NCBI GenBank assembly: GCA_963803115.1
Contig: CAWDLN010000006.1
Span: forward strand, 372,001 to 436,000
Source of the DNA: DATBGZ01 sp963803115
GTDB lineage: Bacteria; Actinomycetota; Actinomycetes; Mycobacteriales; Micromonosporaceae
Direction: 5' to 3'
DNA: 64,000 nucleotides
Each line of letters begins with the position of its first letter. Position 1 is the stretch's first letter. This document shows positions 9,027 to 17,385 of this stretch, in pieces. The notes under the pieces were generated by a model. That model saw only the letters and a program-made list of their open reading frames with translations, was not told where the DNA came from and ran no database searches. The translations under genes were made by a program, and so were the position numbers.

Positions 9027-10123
9027 GTGCATCCGCTGGATCCGCCGCCACATCAGCAGATAGGAGTTCACGCCGCGCCAAGGCGGGCTTGATCGGCAGC
9101 CTCGTCGGTGTCGCCGCGGCCGGTGTCGCCGCTGGCGTGGCGGCCGAGCGGGTCCTGTTGCGACGCCGGCAGCGCGAAGCCGAGCGCGACCCGTACCGGG
9201 ACGAGCCGTTCGGTGCTCTTCCCGCCGACGAGTACCGGACGGTCACCACGGACGAGGGCATCCCACTGCACGTCGAGATCACCGGTCCAGCGAACGCCCG
9301 GCTGACTGTCGTGTTCGTGCACGGGTTCTGCCTCGACATGGGCACGTTCCACTTCCAGCGCAAGGCTCTGTCCGAGATGGACGGTGTCCGCACGGTCAGC
9401 TATGACCAGCCCGGGCACGGCCGGTCCGGCCGGCTCACCAAGGGTGAGTACACATTGGACCTTCTCGCGGCCGCACTCCGCAAGGTAGTCGAGGAGTGTA
9501 CAGCGACCGACACCACGGTCGCGCTCGTTGGCCACTCGATGGGTGGCATGGCCATCATGGCCATGGCCGACATGGCGCCCGAGTTCTTCGCCATCGGCGG
9601 CCGCATCGCCGGGGTGGCACTGCTATCAACCTCAGCGGGCGGCGTGACATTCGGTATGCCCGAGGTGCTGGTGCGCTTCCGCAAACCCCTGCTGCCTCTG
9701 ATCAGTGGAGCCGGCTGGGTCACCGCGGGCATGCTCGATCGGGCCCGTGAGGCCTCGACTGACCTGGCGTGGCTGTTGACCCGACGGTACGGCTTCGGCT
9801 CCGGCAAGGTAAGCCCCGCCATTGTCTCCTATGTGGAGCGAATGAACTCGGCCACCCGCACCGAATCCGTGGCCCGCTATCTGCGCACGCTCTACACCCA
9901 CGACCGGGTCCTGGCGCTGTCGGCCTTCAAGGAGATTCCGGTGCTGGTGATCTGCGGCGACGAGGACCTGCTCACCCCGGTGGAGCACTCGGAGGCGCTG
10001 TCCGAGGCACTCCCGCACGCCGAGCTGGTGGTAATCGGCAACGCTGGACACGTTGCCCTGCTGGAACATAGCGAGGCCGTGAACGCGGTGCTCCTGCCCT
10101 TTGTCCGTAAACTCGCGCCGTGA
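9023..10123 (+). CDS. Membrane-anchored alpha/beta hydrolase
   Basis: 366 residues. An N-terminal helix (about residues 14-34, GLIGSLVGVAAAGVAAGVAA) followed by RRRQ suggests a membrane anchor. The hydrolase fold follows: oxyanion segment VFVHGFCLDMG, nucleophile elbow GHSMGGMA (Ser about 172), acid in VICGDEDLLTP, and His in NAGHVALLEH. Substrate unknown. It lies between alr and tsaE with 4-bp overlaps on both sides, a position conserved in many actinobacteria; its role there is not established. Confidence 0.9.
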   Translation: MSASAGSAATSADRSSRRAKAGLIGSLVGVAAAGVAAGVAAERVLLRRRQREAERDPYRDEPFGALPADEYRTVTTDEGIPLHVEITGPANARLTVVFVHGFCLDMGTFHFQRKALSEMDGVRTVSYDQPGHGRSGRLTKGEYTLDLLAAALRKVVEECTATDTTVALVGHSMGGMAIMAMADMAPEFFAIGGRIAGVALLSTSAGGVTFGMPEVLVRFRKPLLPLISGAGWVTAGMLDRAREASTDLAWLLTRRYGFGSGKVSPAIVSYVERMNSATRTESVARYLRTLYTHDRVLALSAFKEIPVLVICGDEDLLTPVEHSEALSEALPHAELVVIGNAGHVALLEHSEAVNAVLLPFVRKLAP

Positions 10124-10602
10124 CGATGCCGCTCGCCACTGTGGAGCTCATGACGCCAACCGACACTCGCGAGTTCGGCCGGCGGCTGGCCGCCGTGTTG
10201 AGGGCCGGCGATCTAGTGATCTTGGACGGGCCGTTGGGCGCGGGCAAGACGGTGCTGGTTCAGGGCATCGCGTCAGGGCTGCGGGTTCGTGGCGCCGTGA
10301 CCTCGCCGACCTTCGTCATCGCCCGGGTCCATCGATCGGAGTCCGGTCGAGTCGCGTTGGTGCACGTTGACGCCTACCGCTTGGGCGGCATCGCGGAGGT
10401 CGACGACCTCGATCTGGACACCAGCCTCGGTGACGCGGTGACGGTGGTCGAGTGGGGCGAGGGAAAGGTAGAGCAGCTCAGCGACGCCCACCTCCTCGTG
10501 CGGTTGCGCCGCCAGGATGACGACGCTCGCACCGTCGAGCTGATCGGCGTGGGCGGAGACTGGCCTGAACGCATCGAGCAGATCGGTGTCGACCGGGGCT
10601 GA
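10120..10602 (+). CDS. tsaE: tRNA t6A biosynthesis ATPase TsaE
   Basis: P-loop ATPase of the TsaB-TsaD-TsaE complex that adds threonylcarbamoyl to A37 of ANN-decoding tRNAs. 160 residues. Walker A is GPLGAGKTVLVQG (about residues 39-51), then VTSPTFVI and VHVDAYRLGG as in the family, and TVVEWGEG. GTG 10120 overlaps the hydrolase stop; ATG 10126 is the alternative start. Confidence 0.95.
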   Translation: MTMPLATVELMTPTDTREFGRRLAAVLRAGDLVILDGPLGAGKTVLVQGIASGLRVRGAVTSPTFVIARVHRSESGRVALVHVDAYRLGGIAEVDDLDLDTSLGDAVTVVEWGEGKVEQLSDAHLLVRLRRQDDDARTVELIGVGGDWPERIEQIGVDRG

Positions 10603-10617
10603 GCAACCTGGGGTGGA

Positions 10618-10623
10618 TAGGGT
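10618..10623 (+). promoter_or_regulatory. TAGGGT -10 box before tsaB
   Basis: TAGGGT lies in the 27-bp tsaE-tsaB gap and ends 6 nt before GTG 10630, again the leaderless spacing. A GGGG just before the start is too close to act as a ribosome site. Confidence 0.35.
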
Positions 10624-10629
10624 TCAGGG

Positions 10630-11313
10630 GTGCTTGTTGTGGTCGTCGACACCTCCACACCCGCGGTGACAGCGGCGCTGATGCTGATCGATCCCAATGC
10701 GTCCGGCCGGAGCGGCGTCGATCAGCTGGCGGAGCGGCGTTCCGTCGATCCGCGGGCGCACGCGGAGCTACTCGCACCGGCGGTGACCGAGGTCCTCGCC
10801 GAGGGCGGTGCTGCCGGGCGCGATCTGGCCGCGATCGTCGCCGGCGTTGGGCCGGGGCCGTTCACCGGGCTGCGGGTGGGTCTGATGACCGCGGCCGCGA
10901 TGGGTCAGGCACTGGGCATCCCGACCTATGGGGTGTGTTCCCTTGACGCGATCGGCACCCGAGCCCGAGCGACGACGTTGGTGGCCACGGACGCGCGGCG
11001 CAAAGAGATCTACTGGGCCGTGTACCGGGGCGGCGTCGCGATGAGCGAGCCCGCCGTCGATCGGCCCGATCGCGTGGCCGAGCTGCTCCTGGGCAGTGGG
11101 GTCGAGCTCGCCGTCGGGGACGGAGCCCTGCGTTACGCCTCGGTGCTTCAGATGCCGGTGCACGAGGAGCCGCGCTATCCGCCGGCACTCGGCCTTGCTG
11201 AGCTGGCCGCGGATCGGGTGCGCGGCCGCGGCGAGAGTGAGATTCTCACTCCGCTCTATCTGCGCCGGCCAGACGCGGCGGAGCCTCGTCCACCCAAGGC
11301 GGTGATCCCGTGA
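10630..11313 (+). CDS. tsaB: tRNA t6A biosynthesis protein TsaB
   Basis: ASKHA-fold scaffold that pairs with TsaD in t6A synthesis. 227 residues. It begins LVVVVDTSTPAVTAAL, and has VGPGPFTGLRVGLMTA and the YGVCSLDAIG segment typical of TsaB. It lacks the metal-binding His pair of TsaD, as expected. GTG start; the 3' end overlaps rimI by GTGA. Confidence 0.94.
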   Translation: MLVVVVDTSTPAVTAALMLIDPNASGRSGVDQLAERRSVDPRAHAELLAPAVTEVLAEGGAAGRDLAAIVAGVGPGPFTGLRVGLMTAAAMGQALGIPTYGVCSLDAIGTRARATTLVATDARRKEIYWAVYRGGVAMSEPAVDRPDRVAELLLGSGVELAVGDGALRYASVLQMPVHEEPRYPPALGLAELAADRVRGRGESEILTPLYLRRPDAAEPRPPKAVIP

Positions 11314-11768
11314 CGACCGCGGCCGTCACGCTCGAGCGGCTGCGGTGGTGGCATCTGGACCAGGTGCTGGCCATCGAGGCGGACCTCTTTGGCGTGGAGC
11401 GATGGACCGCGGCCATGTTCTGGAACGAGCTGGCCAACGACCATCACTATGTGGCGGCGTTCGCGCGCGACGGGCAGCTGGTCGGGTACGCCGGGCTCGC
11501 CGTGGTGCGGCCCGAGGCGTGGGTCAACAACATCGCGGTGCGGCGGGACCGGCAACGCGGCGGCATCGGCCGGCTGCTTCTGGGGGACCTGCTCGAGTAC
11601 GGGCGCGCCCAGGGCGCGACGCACACTCTCCTGGAAGTCGCGGCCGACAACGGTCCCGCCCAGCGCATGTACGACCGCTACGGATTCGAGGTCATCGGTG
11701 TGCGGCGGGGCTACTACCAACCCAGCAACACCGACGCACTGGTGATGCGAAGGGACGAGAAACCGTGA
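11310..11768 (+). CDS. rimI: Ribosomal-protein-alanine N-acetyltransferase
   Basis: GNAT acetyltransferase, 152 residues. Acetyl-CoA loop RRDRQRGGIGRLLLGDLL (Q/RxxGxG/A motif), and the LLEVAADNGPAQRMYDRYGF block of RimI. It probably acetylates the N-terminus of S18 or other proteins; actinobacterial RimI may have wider targets. It sits between tsaB and tsaD and overlaps both by 4 bp. Confidence 0.9.
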   Translation: MTTAAVTLERLRWWHLDQVLAIEADLFGVERWTAAMFWNELANDHHYVAAFARDGQLVGYAGLAVVRPEAWVNNIAVRRDRQRGGIGRLLLGDLLEYGRAQGATHTLLEVAADNGPAQRMYDRYGFEVIGVRRGYYQPSNTDALVMRRDEKP

Positions 11769-12811
11769 GCGATGGTCCACTTGTGCTCGGGATCGAGACC
11801 TCGTGCGATGAGACGGGGATTGGCATCGTGCGGGGAACGACGCTGCTGGCCGACGAGGTAGCGTCCAGTGTGGAGGAACATGCCCGATTCGGCGGCGTCG
11901 TGCCGGAGGTGGCCAGCCGGGCGCATCTCGAGGCGATGCTGCCGACCATGCGGCGTGCCCTGACGACGGCGGGCGTACGACTCTCCGATGTGGACGCTAT
12001 TGCGGTGACCGCCGGTCCAGGACTCGCCGGGGCGCTTCTGGTCGGGGTCGCCGCGGCTAAGGGTTATGCGATCGCCGCCGAAAAACCGGTGTACGGCGTC
12101 AACCACCTGGCCGCCCACGTGGCCGTGGACACGCTCGAACACGGACCGCTGCCGCCGGTGGCGTTGGCGCTGCTCGTCTCGGGAGGGCACTCCTCGCTGC
12201 TGTTGGTCGAGGACCTCGCTCGTAGCGTGACGCCCCTCGGCGCCACGATCGACGACGCCGCTGGTGAGGCGTACGACAAGGTGGCGCGCCTGCTCGGGAT
12301 GCCGTTTCCCGGCGGGCCGCCGATCGACCGCAGCGCGCAGACTGGCGACCCGGCGGCGATCGACTTCCCGCGTGGGCTCACCGGTCCACGTGATCAGACC
12401 GACCATCGGTTCGACTTCTCGTTTTCGGGCCTGAAGACCGCGGTGGCTCGGTGGGTGGAGTCGCGGCAGCGGGCTGGTGAGACCGTACCGGTTGCCGATG
12501 TGGCGGCCAGCTTTCAAGAAGCCGTCTGCGACGTGCTCACCGCGAAGGCCGTCAATGCGTGCCGGGAGTACGGCGTCGACACCCTTGTCATCGGCGGCGG
12601 GGTCGCGGCCAATTCCCGCTTGCGGGCGCTCGCGGCGGACCGGTGCGAGCAGGAGGGCATCGTCTTGCGGGTGCCGCGGATGCGGCTGTGCACCGACAAC
12701 GGCGCGATGGTCGCGGCGCTCGGAGCGCACCTGGTGGCCGCCGGCTGGCCGCCGAGCTCGTTGGATCTCCCGGCCGACTCGGGACTGCCGGTCACTACAG
12801 TGGCGCTTTAG
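11765..12811 (+). CDS. tsaD: tRNA N6-adenosine threonylcarbamoyltransferase
   Basis: Catalytic subunit of the t6A complex, 348 residues. GTG 11765 (overlapping the rimI stop) gives the standard beginning VLGIETSCDETGIG; the open frame reaching upstream to 11345 is spurious. The iron/zinc-binding motif NHLAAHVAV and phosphate loops SGGHSSLLLV and IGGGVAANSRLR are present, and DNGAMVAALG near the end. Completes the tsaE-tsaB-rimI-tsaD cluster. Confidence 0.96.
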   Translation: MSDGPLVLGIETSCDETGIGIVRGTTLLADEVASSVEEHARFGGVVPEVASRAHLEAMLPTMRRALTTAGVRLSDVDAIAVTAGPGLAGALLVGVAAAKGYAIAAEKPVYGVNHLAAHVAVDTLEHGPLPPVALALLVSGGHSSLLLVEDLARSVTPLGATIDDAAGEAYDKVARLLGMPFPGGPPIDRSAQTGDPAAIDFPRGLTGPRDQTDHRFDFSFSGLKTAVARWVESRQRAGETVPVADVAASFQEAVCDVLTAKAVNACREYGVDTLVIGGGVAANSRLRALAADRCEQEGIVLRVPRMRLCTDNGAMVAALGAHLVAAGWPPSSLDLPADSGLPVTTVAL

Positions 12812-12829
12812 TCGGCAGAGGAGGCGCAG

Positions 12830-13084
12830 GTGATCGTTCGCATGTGGGAGGTTCGGGCGGAGGCGCGCACGTTCACCGCCCTGTTGAACTGGGTATGCGA
12901 GGTCGCTGTGCCGACCGTCGAGACCAACCCCATGCACATTGCGAGCGAAATCTACTCTTCGCCGGACTTCCGGTTGGTCGTGATCACGAAGTGGCGCAGC
13001 AATCCGGAGGAGTTCCAGGAACCGCCGCCACAACTGATTACCCGCGCCCCGCACACGTGGGACTTTTCCCCGGTCGACCGCTAA
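12830..13084 (+). CDS. Conserved hypothetical protein, 84 aa
   Basis: Small soluble protein with no recognised catalytic motif. MWEVRAEARTF and FRLVVITKWR suggest a small alpha-beta fold, perhaps like the ABM monooxygenase-type dimers. GTG 12830 has AGAGGAGG about 6 nt upstream, a strong ribosome site that supports a real gene. It follows tsaD by 18 bp and may be cotranscribed. Confidence 0.7.
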   Translation: MIVRMWEVRAEARTFTALLNWVCEVAVPTVETNPMHIASEIYSSPDFRLVVITKWRSNPEEFQEPPPQLITRAPHTWDFSPVDR

Positions 13085-13172
13085 ACCCTCCCGCCTTGGA
13101 TCGACGTCGGAGATCATGGGCGGGAAAATCACAGGCCCGGCACGGTGGCCCAGCCGTAAGGTCGGTTCCACC

Positions 13173-14882
13173 ATGCGTGACTTACCCGTCCCCGACCCCG
13201 GGACGCCCGACTGTCGCTCAGCCACCAGGTACCTCTGGTGGCTGGTGCGACTGCAACGGCGCACCGTCACCTTCGGTATCGCCATGGGCACGATATGGAT
13301 GGTGGCCCAGGCGTTGATGCCGGCGGCCATCGGCGCCGCGATCCAACACGGCGTCACCGAACGCGACGGTCGCGCCCTCCTCGGATGGGCTGCGGCGCTA
13401 CTCGGACTGGGCATAGTCCAAGCCGCGGCCGGGGTGCTCCGGCACCGATGTGCGGTCTTCAACTGGCTTTCTGCGGCGTACCGCACCGTCCAACTCACGG
13501 TTCGCCAGGCCGGCCGTCTCGGCGCCACCCTGCCGAAGCGGGTGGCCGCCGGCGAGGTCATCAACGTGGGAACCTCTGACGTGAGCCACATCGGTAACGC
13601 GATTGATGTCACCGCCCGCGGTGTGGGTTCGGTCGTGGCGATCGTCACCGTCGCCGTGATCCTGCTGAACGCGTCGCTGCCACTCGGTCTCATCGTGGTG
13701 CTCGGGGTTCCGGTACTGATGACGATCGTCGGCATCCTGATCCGGCCACTGCATCGGCGCCAGCACGAGTACCGCTCCGCGACAGCGAAGCTGACCACGA
13801 GGGCCGCGGACATTGTTACCGGCCTCAGGGTGCTGCGGGGCATTGGTGGCGAGGCGACGTTCTCGGCCAGGTACCGGGCGCAATCCCAGCGGGTGCGAGC
13901 CAGCGGCGTCCGGGTGGCTCGGGTCGAGTCGGCTCTGGAGGCCTTGCAGATCCTGCTGCCCGGTTTCTTCGTCGCACTGGTCACCTGGCTTGGCGCCCGG
14001 TTCGCGGTCGCCGGCGAGATCACCATCGGTCAGCTGCTCGCCTTCTACGGGTACGCCGTCTTCCTTCTGTTCCCGCTGCGAACGCTCACCGAGGTGGCCG
14101 ACAAGATGACCCGCGGCCACGTGGCCGCCCGCCGGGTGGTCGGCATCCTGGCCCTCGAGCCGGAGGTCGCCGACCCGGCCGAACCTTCGCCAACCCCGGA
14201 TCCGGCGACGTCCAATTTGGTCGATCCAACGTCGGGCGTGATCATCCGACCGGGGCGCTTGACCGCGGTCGCCGCCGCCCGCCCGGAGGACGCGGTTGCC
14301 ATCGCTGACCGTCTCGGCCGCTACATCGACGGGCCGGCTCGGCTCGACGGCGTGCTGCTGGCCGAGTTGGATCGCGCGACCGTACGGAGGCTGGTGATGG
14401 TGGCCGACAACGGCGCCCACCTCTTCTCTGGACGGCTGCGCGACGAGCTGAGCGGGCACCGCACGATCGCCGCGGAACGGCTTCGCCAGGCATTGCACGA
14501 CGCGAGCGCCGAGGATGTCATCGAGGCTCTTCCGGACGGTCTCGACACCCACGTCGCAGAACGCGGCCGCGAGTTCTCGGGAGGCCAGCAGCAGCGACTG
14601 AGGCTGGTTCGGGCGTTGCTGGCCGACCCACCGGTGCTCGTGCTCCTCGAACCGACAAGCGCGGTCGACGCCCACACCGAGGCCCGCATCGGTGGCCGAC
14701 TCGCGGCGGCCCGCGCCGGCCGTACCACGGTGGTCTGCACAACGAGCCCGCTGATCCTCGACCAGGCCGACCACGTCATCTTCATCGAGTCCGGACGGGT
14801 CGCCGCCGAGGGCGCCCACCGCGAGCTGCTCGACGCATCGCCCGCCTACGCCTCGACGGTCACCCGCGGGGAGGATGAATGA
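13173..14882 (+). CDS. ABC exporter half-transporter with degenerate ATP site
   Basis: 569 residues if ATG 13173 is used (ATG 13116 is also in frame). Transmembrane domain about residues 20-320, then a nucleotide-binding domain. The signature EFSGGQQQRLRLVRALL is intact. Walker A is lost: the region reads RLTAVAAARPEDAVAIAD with no GxxGxGKS. Walker B is VLVLLEPTSAVD, with Leu for the Asp. It cannot hydrolyse ATP at its own site and probably forms a heterodimer with the next gene, which it overlaps by ATGA. Substrate unknown. Confidence 0.88.
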   Translation: MRDLPVPDPGTPDCRSATRYLWWLVRLQRRTVTFGIAMGTIWMVAQALMPAAIGAAIQHGVTERDGRALLGWAAALLGLGIVQAAAGVLRHRCAVFNWLSAAYRTVQLTVRQAGRLGATLPKRVAAGEVINVGTSDVSHIGNAIDVTARGVGSVVAIVTVAVILLNASLPLGLIVVLGVPVLMTIVGILIRPLHRRQHEYRSATAKLTTRAADIVTGLRVLRGIGGEATFSARYRAQSQRVRASGVRVARVESALEALQILLPGFFVALVTWLGARFAVAGEITIGQLLAFYGYAVFLLFPLRTLTEVADKMTRGHVAARRVVGILALEPEVADPAEPSPTPDPATSNLVDPTSGVIIRPGRLTAVAAARPEDAVAIADRLGRYIDGPARLDGVLLAELDRATVRRLVMVADNGAHLFSGRLRDELSGHRTIAAERLRQALHDASAEDVIEALPDGLDTHVAERGREFSGGQQQRLRLVRALLADPPVLVLLEPTSAVDAHTEARIGGRLAAARAGRTTVVCTTSPLILDQADHVIFIESGRVAAEGAHRELLDASPAYASTVTRGEDE

Positions 14883-16651
14883 GAACGATCCTGCCGGTTG
14901 CGTCGACCAAAGAGGTGCGTCGGTACGCGCTCGGGCTCATGCGCCGTCATCCGCGCGAGCTCAGGTTCGCGTTGTCCTTGCACGCGTCGGCCGCCGTCGC
15001 CGGCCTTGGCCTACCATGGTTGATCGGCATTCTCGTGCAGTCCATTAAGGACGGTCCGAGTCTTGCCCTTGTGGACCGTGTCGCGCTCGGCATCGTCGGA
15101 TTCGTTACCGTACAGGCAATCCTGGTTCGATTGGCCAAGCTGGCATCGGCGAAGCTGGGCGAGCGGGTGCTGGCCGAGCTGCGGGAGGACTTCGTCGATC
15201 GGACCCTGGAGCTACCTCTGTCGACTGTGGAGCGAGCCGGTACGGGCGACCTGCTCACCCGTACCTCGCGCGACGTCGACGCCTTGTCGCACAGCGTACG
15301 GTTGGCGATGCCCGAGGTGCTGGTCGCGATGGTCACCACCGCTATCACCGTCGGTGCGCTGATCGCCGTCGGGCCCCTTCTCGCGCTGCCCCTGTTGCTT
15401 GGGGTGCCCATGCTCTGGCTCGGCACCCGGTGGTACCTCAAGCGCGCCACCGACGGCTATCTGCGCGAGAGCGCCGCCTACGCCGACCTGACCGACGGCC
15501 TCGCCGAGACCGTGGACGGTGCGCGCACGGTGGAGGCGCTCGGTGCCCAGCAGCGGCGAATCGACCGGACGAACGCCGACATCCGACGCTCCTACCGTGC
15601 CGAGCGGTACACGTTGTTCCTCCGGACAGTTTTCTTTCCACTGATGGAGGTCGGCTACCTGGTCCCGGTCGTGGCGACGCTTCTCGTTGGCGGATGGTAC
15701 TTCCACAACGGCTGGGTCGACCTGCTTCAGGTCACCGCGGCCACCCTCTACGTGCAGCAGCTGATCGATCCGCTGGACCGGATGCTGATGTGGCTGGACG
15801 AGCTGCAGGTGGGTCAGGCGTCGCTCGCCCGGCTCATTGGCGTGGCTCACGTCGCCGCCGATCGTGAGACGACCGATCACGAGCCGGTCGGTGAGGAGCT
15901 CGCCGCTGACGATGTCCGGTACTCCTATGTGGATGGTCGAGACGTACTGCATGGCATCACGCTGTCGGTCGCGCCCGGCGAGCGTTTGGCGATGGTAGGA
16001 CCGTCGGGTGCGGGCAAGTCGACTCTCGGCCGGCTCCTGGCGGGTGTGCACGCCCCGCGCACCGGGCACGTGACAGTTGGTGGGGCACCCCTGGTCGGAC
16101 TGCCGCTTCCCCAGCTACGCCGGCACGTGGCCTTGGTGACCCAGGAGCATCACGTGTTTCTCGGCACGCTGCGGGAGAACGTTGCGCTGGCGCGGCCCGA
16201 CGCCACCGACGACGAGGTGCGGGCCGCGCTGGAGGCCGTCGACGCCTGGGGCTGGGCGGAGGATTTGCCGTACGGTCTGGACACCGAGCTCGGTTCGGGC
16301 ACCCACGCTCTGTCGCCGGCTCAGGCGCAGCAACTCGCCCTCGCCCGGTTGGTGATCGCCGATCCCCACACGCTGGTGCTTGACGAGGCGACGTCGCTCA
16401 TCGATCCCCGAGCGGCGCGGCATCTGGAGCGCTCGCTGGCCGCGGTCCTCGAGGGACGAACGGTCGTCGCCATCGCGCACCGCCTGTTCTCGGCGCACGA
16501 CGCCGATCGGGTGGCCGTGGTGGAGGACGGCCGGATCGCCGAGCTCGGTTCGCACGACGAACTCGTCGCCGCTGGCGGTGTCTACGCGGACCTGTGGCGC
16601 TCGTGGCACGGCGACCGCCCCGCCCCGGCAGGCCTTCCATCTACCCAGTGA
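14879..16651 (+). CDS. ABC exporter half-transporter, partner subunit
   Basis: 590 residues: six-helix membrane domain (about 20-310), then an NBD. Walker A is GPSGAGKSTLGRLLAG and Walker B is HTLVLDEATSLID with its Glu. The signature is altered to ALSPAQAQQLALARL (LSPAQ in place of LSGGQ). With the preceding subunit it would build one complete composite site (these Walker motifs plus the partner's SGGQ) and one dead site, as in known heterodimeric exporters. Both genes are translationally coupled. Confidence 0.9.
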   Translation: MRTILPVASTKEVRRYALGLMRRHPRELRFALSLHASAAVAGLGLPWLIGILVQSIKDGPSLALVDRVALGIVGFVTVQAILVRLAKLASAKLGERVLAELREDFVDRTLELPLSTVERAGTGDLLTRTSRDVDALSHSVRLAMPEVLVAMVTTAITVGALIAVGPLLALPLLLGVPMLWLGTRWYLKRATDGYLRESAAYADLTDGLAETVDGARTVEALGAQQRRIDRTNADIRRSYRAERYTLFLRTVFFPLMEVGYLVPVVATLLVGGWYFHNGWVDLLQVTAATLYVQQLIDPLDRMLMWLDELQVGQASLARLIGVAHVAADRETTDHEPVGEELAADDVRYSYVDGRDVLHGITLSVAPGERLAMVGPSGAGKSTLGRLLAGVHAPRTGHVTVGGAPLVGLPLPQLRRHVALVTQEHHVFLGTLRENVALARPDATDDEVRAALEAVDAWGWAEDLPYGLDTELGSGTHALSPAQAQQLALARLVIADPHTLVLDEATSLIDPRAARHLERSLAAVLEGRTVVAIAHRLFSAHDADRVAVVEDGRIAELGSHDELVAAGGVYADLWRSWHGDRPAPAGLPSTQ

Positions 16652-16717
16652 TCGCCGGTTTCGTAGTCCTGCGGCCCCTCCCAGGGCCACAGAACTCCCA
16701 GATGGACGCGCGCTGGC

Positions 16718-17029
16718 CTACACCGTTGTCGCGAGGTATGTCCGAATCGCCGTGGTCAACGTCGCCAACGTACCGGCTGTCAGCTGACCAGCAGGCCCTG
16801 CCACCGATTGAGGTTCAAGCGCACGTATGCGAGACAGGTCGATGACTGCCGCGGTGGGCCAATCATGTCGTGTGAGTGGTACAAGAAACGCAGGCATGAG
16901 GTTGGGTCCGGCGCGTTCCCGCAACGGTGCGATTAGGCCGTGTGCTGGGTTGTATCGGTCCGCCGTCACAACGACCACGCGCAACCGATGGCTGCCGACC
17001 ATGTAGTGGTGGATGCTGCCGCGCCTCAT
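16718..17029 (-). CDS. Putative MazF/PemK-type toxin
   Basis: 103 residues. It begins MRRGSIHHYMVGSHRLRVVV, matching the R-G-x-I/V ... R-x-V-V-V opening of the MazF/PemK/CcdB fold, followed by LIAPLRERAG. These are usually ribosome-independent endoribonucleases (PemK/MazF) or gyrase poisons (CcdB); which applies here cannot be decided. It overlaps the upstream antitoxin by ATGA, the usual antitoxin-first order. Confidence 0.65.
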   Translation of the reverse strand: MRRGSIHHYMVGSHRLRVVVVTADRYNPAHGLIAPLRERAGPNLMPAFLVPLTRHDWPTAAVIDLSRIRALEPQSVAGPAGQLTAGTLATLTTAIRTYLATTV

Positions 17030-17268
17030 TCAACCGCCCAGGACCGATCGTCCTGAAAGCGCAGCGCTTCTAGGGCCACGCGCTCATCATCGGCGGCATC
17101 CGTGTCCCATCGTCGGTAGGCGTGAAGCGCAGCCGATTCGAAATACTCGACGAGCGCTTCGTTGACGGTCCACGAAAGACTCGCGCCGGGGTTGCGTTGC
17201 ACGTGCTGGCTGAGCATCCGGTCGACCTCAGGACGCATCGAGAAAGTCCGCTTTATGGCAGGCGTCAC
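17026..17268 (-). CDS. Putative ribbon-helix-helix-like antitoxin
   Basis: 80 residues, acidic C-terminal half. The N-terminal region AIKRTFSMRPEVDRMLSQHV reads like a strand plus helix of a ribbon-helix-helix DNA-binding domain; the tail would bind the toxin. GTG start at 17268; the ATG of MRPEV is an internal alternative. A perfect inverted repeat lies just upstream (17278-17299) and fits autoregulation. Confidence 0.65.
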   Translation of the reverse strand: MTPAIKRTFSMRPEVDRMLSQHVQRNPGASLSWTVNEALVEYFESAALHAYRRWDTDAADDERVALEALRFQDDRSWAVE

Positions 17269-17277
17269 GCTGCGTAA

Positions 17278-17322
17278 GCTACCACTGATCGGTGGTAGCC
17301 ACGGTAAGTCACGCGGTGGTAG
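17278..17322 (-). promoter_or_regulatory. Operator of the toxin-antitoxin pair
   Basis: GCTACCAC-TGATCG-GTGGTAGC (17278-17299) is a perfect 8-bp inverted repeat with a 6-bp spacer, 10 bp from the antitoxin GTG. A third half-site GTGGTAG (17316-17322) repeats the right arm 24 bp further upstream. This is a typical arrangement for cooperative binding by an antitoxin. Confidence 0.6.
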
Positions 17323-17385
17323 TCCTCGGGGTCGAACGTCACCAACAACGACGTCGTCGCCACGGCTTACCCGATTCTGAACGCC

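Noticed and set aside
11714..14026. 770-codon minus-strand open frame opposite tsaD and the ABC gene
   Set aside because: Composition is Arg/Ser/Pro-rich as expected of a high-GC antisense shadow; strong genes lie on the plus strand.
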